DNA of 64,000 nucleotides. It comes from Trichuris trichiura. Taxonomy: Eukaryota; Nematoda; Enoplea; Trichinellida; Trichuridae. Location: assembly GCA_037903355.1 (NCBI GenBank), contig JBAJFE010000015.1, positions 1 through 64,000 on the forward strand, in the 5' to 3' direction. Below the pieces are notes generated by a model, which saw only the letters and a program-made list of their open reading frames with translations, made no database searches and was not told where the DNA came from. Position numbers and translations under genes: made by a program. Of the stretch, positions 60,444-64,000 are shown in pieces. Every line of letters begins with the position of its first letter. Position 1 is the stretch's first letter.

Positions 60444-63400
60444 CGCGCCAAAGCGGCAAAAGTACGACGCGCGCCCGCGCGCGCCACTTCTCTCCCTCAA
60501 CCTTTTGACGGGTCTACTTCCTTCAGTCACGTGCTTAAAACGTGCTAAAACATGACGGGGAAGGTATACACGCCCAAAAGTTGCTTCTTTGATTGCGACT
60601 ACGTCAGTCCGATTGGCGGCGCTGACGAATACGACGCCCTTCGCTTGGCAACAACATCAAACCTTGTGCCAACTGCCGTATGCCAAAATCGAAAGGTTAT
60701 ATCAGCTGTTCTAGCAATCATTCAAATTGAGCCTTTTCCAACGTATCGCTCGCTGAACGGTGGGCAGAACGGCTGTCAAAATGGGCGCATTTGTATCGCT
60801 TTATTATCGAGATAAATCAGCCGCGAACTCTTGAACGTACGTCTCTCGTCTAGGTGTAATAAGCTGCTCATTCTGGAACTCCATTTGGGAAAACAAAAGC
60901 GCGCGCGCCCACAAAACATCATGCGCATACTTAAGTTTTGGTCGATGACCGCCAACCAAAACGATTGGCTCAATTGCCTGGCGCGCACCGGTCGTCTTCG
61001 TCTACGGACGAATATTATTTTCCATTGGACGCTCAGGAATTGGCGCTTTTACGCCAAGCGAGATTTGGGCCCTCAGTTTTGCCGTAAAAGAAGGAGGTGA
61101 ACGACGAAATTTTCCAATCTGTCACTCGTCGACCAATCGATTCAATCACGGCTTCAATCGAAACGACTAAACAGGCGAGGCGAATTCTTGTTCTACGATC
61201 AGCCGTGTCAGCTGGTTGGGTCTTTCGTCTCCTTGTGAACAAAGCCCATTGAAGCCCTGACGTTGAAGTTCCATTTTTCATCACGGATATTCACCACTCT
61301 TTGCCGTTAAGGTAGGCGTTTTGGCCTAATAATGCTTCCGCGTCGACTTCATAAACCTAAGGCGGAAACGCGCTTCTGTTGGACATACTTGTGCGCATTA
61401 CGTCGCAGTCGGGGGCGCGTCCTCTCACCCGCTGGAATACCAAAGCAGACGACCGCGCATAGGCGCCCAAATTGTCTTCCAACTTTAACCATACCGTTTG
61501 TGCTTGTTTTTCAGAATTCTAAGAAGGCTTTTCTCGCTAGCAACTTTTGCCAACTTGCGCTGCATCTCCGAGTCTTTTGCCGTTAAGGGGTTTGACATAT
61601 TCGCCGTCAAATGATCTTAAATCGAAAATGTACGCCTTGGCAACTAATACTCAAAGGGCAAACAGAGCTGCTGCAACAGCAGAATCCCTTGAGCGCTCAT
61701 TTTCGCAACGCCATTTAAGACTTGCTGCTGTTATTGCCTAAAGGCAGAACGCCTTCCTAAGCGTAGGGTTTGCTGCAACGATTCTTGTACAGTCTCCTTT
61801 CGAACTATGGCCTTATTTCGACTTGTCGCGTAGAGCTCACTCTATATACAAAACCATTAAAGCGACCCGATTAGGGCGATTAATCGTTTAGGCAGTTAGT
61901 TCCACCTGCGCCAGTTCCAAGGGAAACTACGCACCGTGAAGAAGAGGCATAAAAAACAGTTCTTATCAAAACGGGGATCAGTCGTAAAGACTGAAGTTAT
62001 AAGCTGTCCCTTTAAGCTACGACGCGACGGACGAGTGAAAAGAAAATGTAAGAATGCCCAGTCGCTTTACTGTACCGTTAAATTCGGGTTGGGAGAAAAG
62101 GAATGCAAAATAACAAAGGCGAAATGGGCTTCGTCCTACTTTAAAGAAATATTACTCGTCGCTTCGCCTCATTCCGCCGCGTCGTAATAGGCGAATGGTC
62201 AGCCGGTCGATTGAACAGTTGGAGGAAAGAAAGGGAAGCTGCGCTTATTCAAAAGCTATTCGAGCGTGTCCTTTTTTCCAGCGAACGATTGACCAAAGGT
62301 GAAAGTGACAAAAATGGAAGAGGAAATTTCCCTTAAAAATTGCCTCTACTAAGCGTTTGCGAAAATACGAATTGATCGTTCACGGCCAGTATAGCACGAC
62401 CAAACGGCCATAAATACTCCGGCCGGCATTCGCCGCTTGAAATAATGTACGACAACTTGTCTGACACTGCCGGCATGGCGTTCACTTTTGCATTCGTTAC
62501 GTAATTTCTACCAATTGGCGATACGCAAATTTGAAACAACATTCGGCATATTGAAATAATCTTATTTGACATGAGGATGTAGGCTCGTAGGAAAGGATGA
62601 TTGGCCAACTTTTAAACAACCTTTTCGCCCTTGCTTGCTGAGCTAACGGTTGCCTTTTTGACTCATCTCCTCAGTGAGGCAATCTTTCCGACGGCTAATC
62701 GCCCCCACATATCGCTCACTGCCTATTTTAGATAACCGTATCAACTGATGATAACATCATTACGCGTAGTAATGATTTTGTTGCCCGCGATTGGTTGGTG
62801 GACGAATGGAGAAAAAAATTCGGTTAAATCGAGACGACAATTTCGATTTGCCGAATGGTCAATAGATTGTTAAACCATAAAAGGCAAATTCAATCGTACA
62901 CGACCCGACGGATTGGCGGCAACTTTTACGCCTTCCGAACAAGTTATTTTTTTTCGAAAGTCGCGCGCGCGCGCACAATTTAGGACAAAAAACTCAACCG
63001 ACGTAGGGAGAAACAAATTGAACAAAAGAGCGGGCGGGCAATTGCCAAAATATTGCGCAATTTACTATTGGACGGCATTGTCAAGAGATGTCCTGAACAA
63101 TGAACGACTAATGACCAATTAGCTTGGACCAATAGACAGCTAGAGGAGAGAGGGTCCATTAGAGAAAATGATTTGCCCTTTGGGTCCATCAGCCGCCAGG
63201 GACTTCCCGCCAACTCAGGCAAAATATCCCACTCAAGCAAGATCGATCGCATTTCGACGCTTTCATCAAGGTTGCCCGTTTTCCCTAGTTGTTGCTGGCG
63301 TGAAAAAAAAACAATTCGTCATATTTGCGAAACCCTTTTGAAAAGGCAGCCATTTGAATGGAGGCGCAAAGCGCTTAGAAAACAAAAGGGTAGACCAAAG

Positions 63401-64000
63401 GTTGTCGCTATCGCATTTGACGTCGCGTCGAGGATTGCAGCACGGGCGATACGTCATACTTCGAACATTGCCCAATAGAGCCTACATCGCTTGCTTTTAC
63501 TTTGAGTCATTTACAACCTATCCCAAACGATCGTGCTTTGACCAAATTTGGGCTTGTAAACTGGCTGAATTGCGCCATGCAATGCCGCGGGAAGCTATAA
63601 AAAATCACTGCCCGCTGGACGACTATTGGAAGTCAATTATTGACGAAATCGTTTACGCGTATTTAATTCGATCGTACTTACGCTAACTGCCAACAGCACG
63701 CGGAACAGTTGGAGCAGCTCGATTCCAAAACCTATTATAGCCCGTAACACTGAGCCGTAAAAAGTTTTGCCTACTTTCCTACGCAAAGACTCCAGCGCGT
63801 ACAGCCTAATTCCGCTGTTCATCAATAGGCTTTCTTATTCGAGGAATAGGATCATTTCTCTCCGAAACAATGACTGGAGATTAACTGATTGATTCCATCC
63901 CTAATTGTCGAGACAATGGTTTTGAATATTATTATAAGTCCTATCTACAGTTAGTTATACGGTATCCCAACTATAGGCAAAGTATGCCTTAGAATCTTGA
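60444..64000. other. Terminal stretch without a supported gene, rich in CCAAT motifs
   Basis: Frames at 60552-60815, 60831-61100, 61936-62187 and 63354-63686 (+) and several on the minus strand have no recognised domain or splice support. ATTGG/CCAAT occurs unusually often on both strands (for example at about 60610, 60960, 61133, 62513, 62600, 62790, 62912, 63069, 63129). Short CG-alternating runs occur at 60477-60483 and 62964-62976. It may be a regulatory region for a gene beyond the window. Confidence 0.4.

Noticed and set aside
60057..60530. 157-residue minus-strand frame
   Set aside because: It is a shadow of the second exon of the BPI-like gene, which has a recognisable fold and the better coding signal.
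63354..63686. 110-residue plus-strand frame as a gene
   Set aside because: No recognisable domain, splice context or signal peptide; it cannot be told from chance in this stretch.

Overview
This is an AT-rich eukaryotic (animal) window with the gene architecture of an enoplean (clade I) nematode, most like a Trichuris-type whipworm. The basis is: very short introns of about 46-60 nt ending in TTTCAG or TTAG inside two deeply conserved animal genes; a BPI/LBP-family secreted protein, a family I know to be abundant in whipworms; and many relics of Penelope-like retroelements. The species call is inference; the intron sizes and gene identities are read from the sequence.

Layout. 1-21.8 kb is gene-poor. 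It holds an old tandem duplication at the left edge, three broken Penelope-like elements (about 3.4-4.1, 7.8-8.6 and 15.2-17.2 kb), a solo inverted pair of their terminal repeats (13.3-13.8 kb), a GC-rich hairpin minisatellite (6.1-6.6 kb), a hAT-type MITE (14.6-15.0 kb) and a decayed cathepsin B-like gene (19.4-20.2 kb). 21.8-31.6 kb holds two complete conserved genes in tail-to-tail orientation, 167 bp apart: a 20-exon ECT2/Pebble RhoGEF (+) and an 18-exon ADAM17/TACE sheddase (-). Both could be assembled in frame from start to stop. A small unrecognised multi-exon gene on the + strand sits inside the 2.7-kb third intron of ADAM17.

33.9-48.4 kb is the most unusual part: one + strand gene for a secreted protein built from about 80 small exons. 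After a signal peptide and 16 low-complexity exons come 59 tandem micro-exons. All are 45 nt (one is 27 nt), all are phase 0, and most alternate between two 15-residue types (ESEKVIPTTLAPKKQ-like and EPQQVNVSVPSQKKQ-like). The gene ends in a degenerate galectin-like domain. Any micro-exon can be skipped or included without breaking the frame, so the locus looks like a large combinatorial splicing and expansion system. I know of no described counterpart in nematodes; the nearest analogy is the micro-exon genes of schistosomes.

Immediately 3' lies a young hAT transposon (48.6-52.3 kb) with perfect 8-bp target-site duplications and an intact 594-residue BED-finger transposase, next to a pogo/Tigger-like MITE whose sister copy sits in an intron of the micro-exon gene. 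52.5-56.7 kb has no recognisable gene. 56.7-60.4 kb is a two-exon BPI/LBP-like secreted lipid-binding protein. The last 3.5 kb shows no supported gene but is rich in CCAAT/ATTGG motifs. The likely host biology is cytokinesis control (ECT2), ectodomain shedding (ADAM17) and two secreted proteins of probable host-interface or epithelial-surface use (BPI-like, micro-exon/galectin-like).
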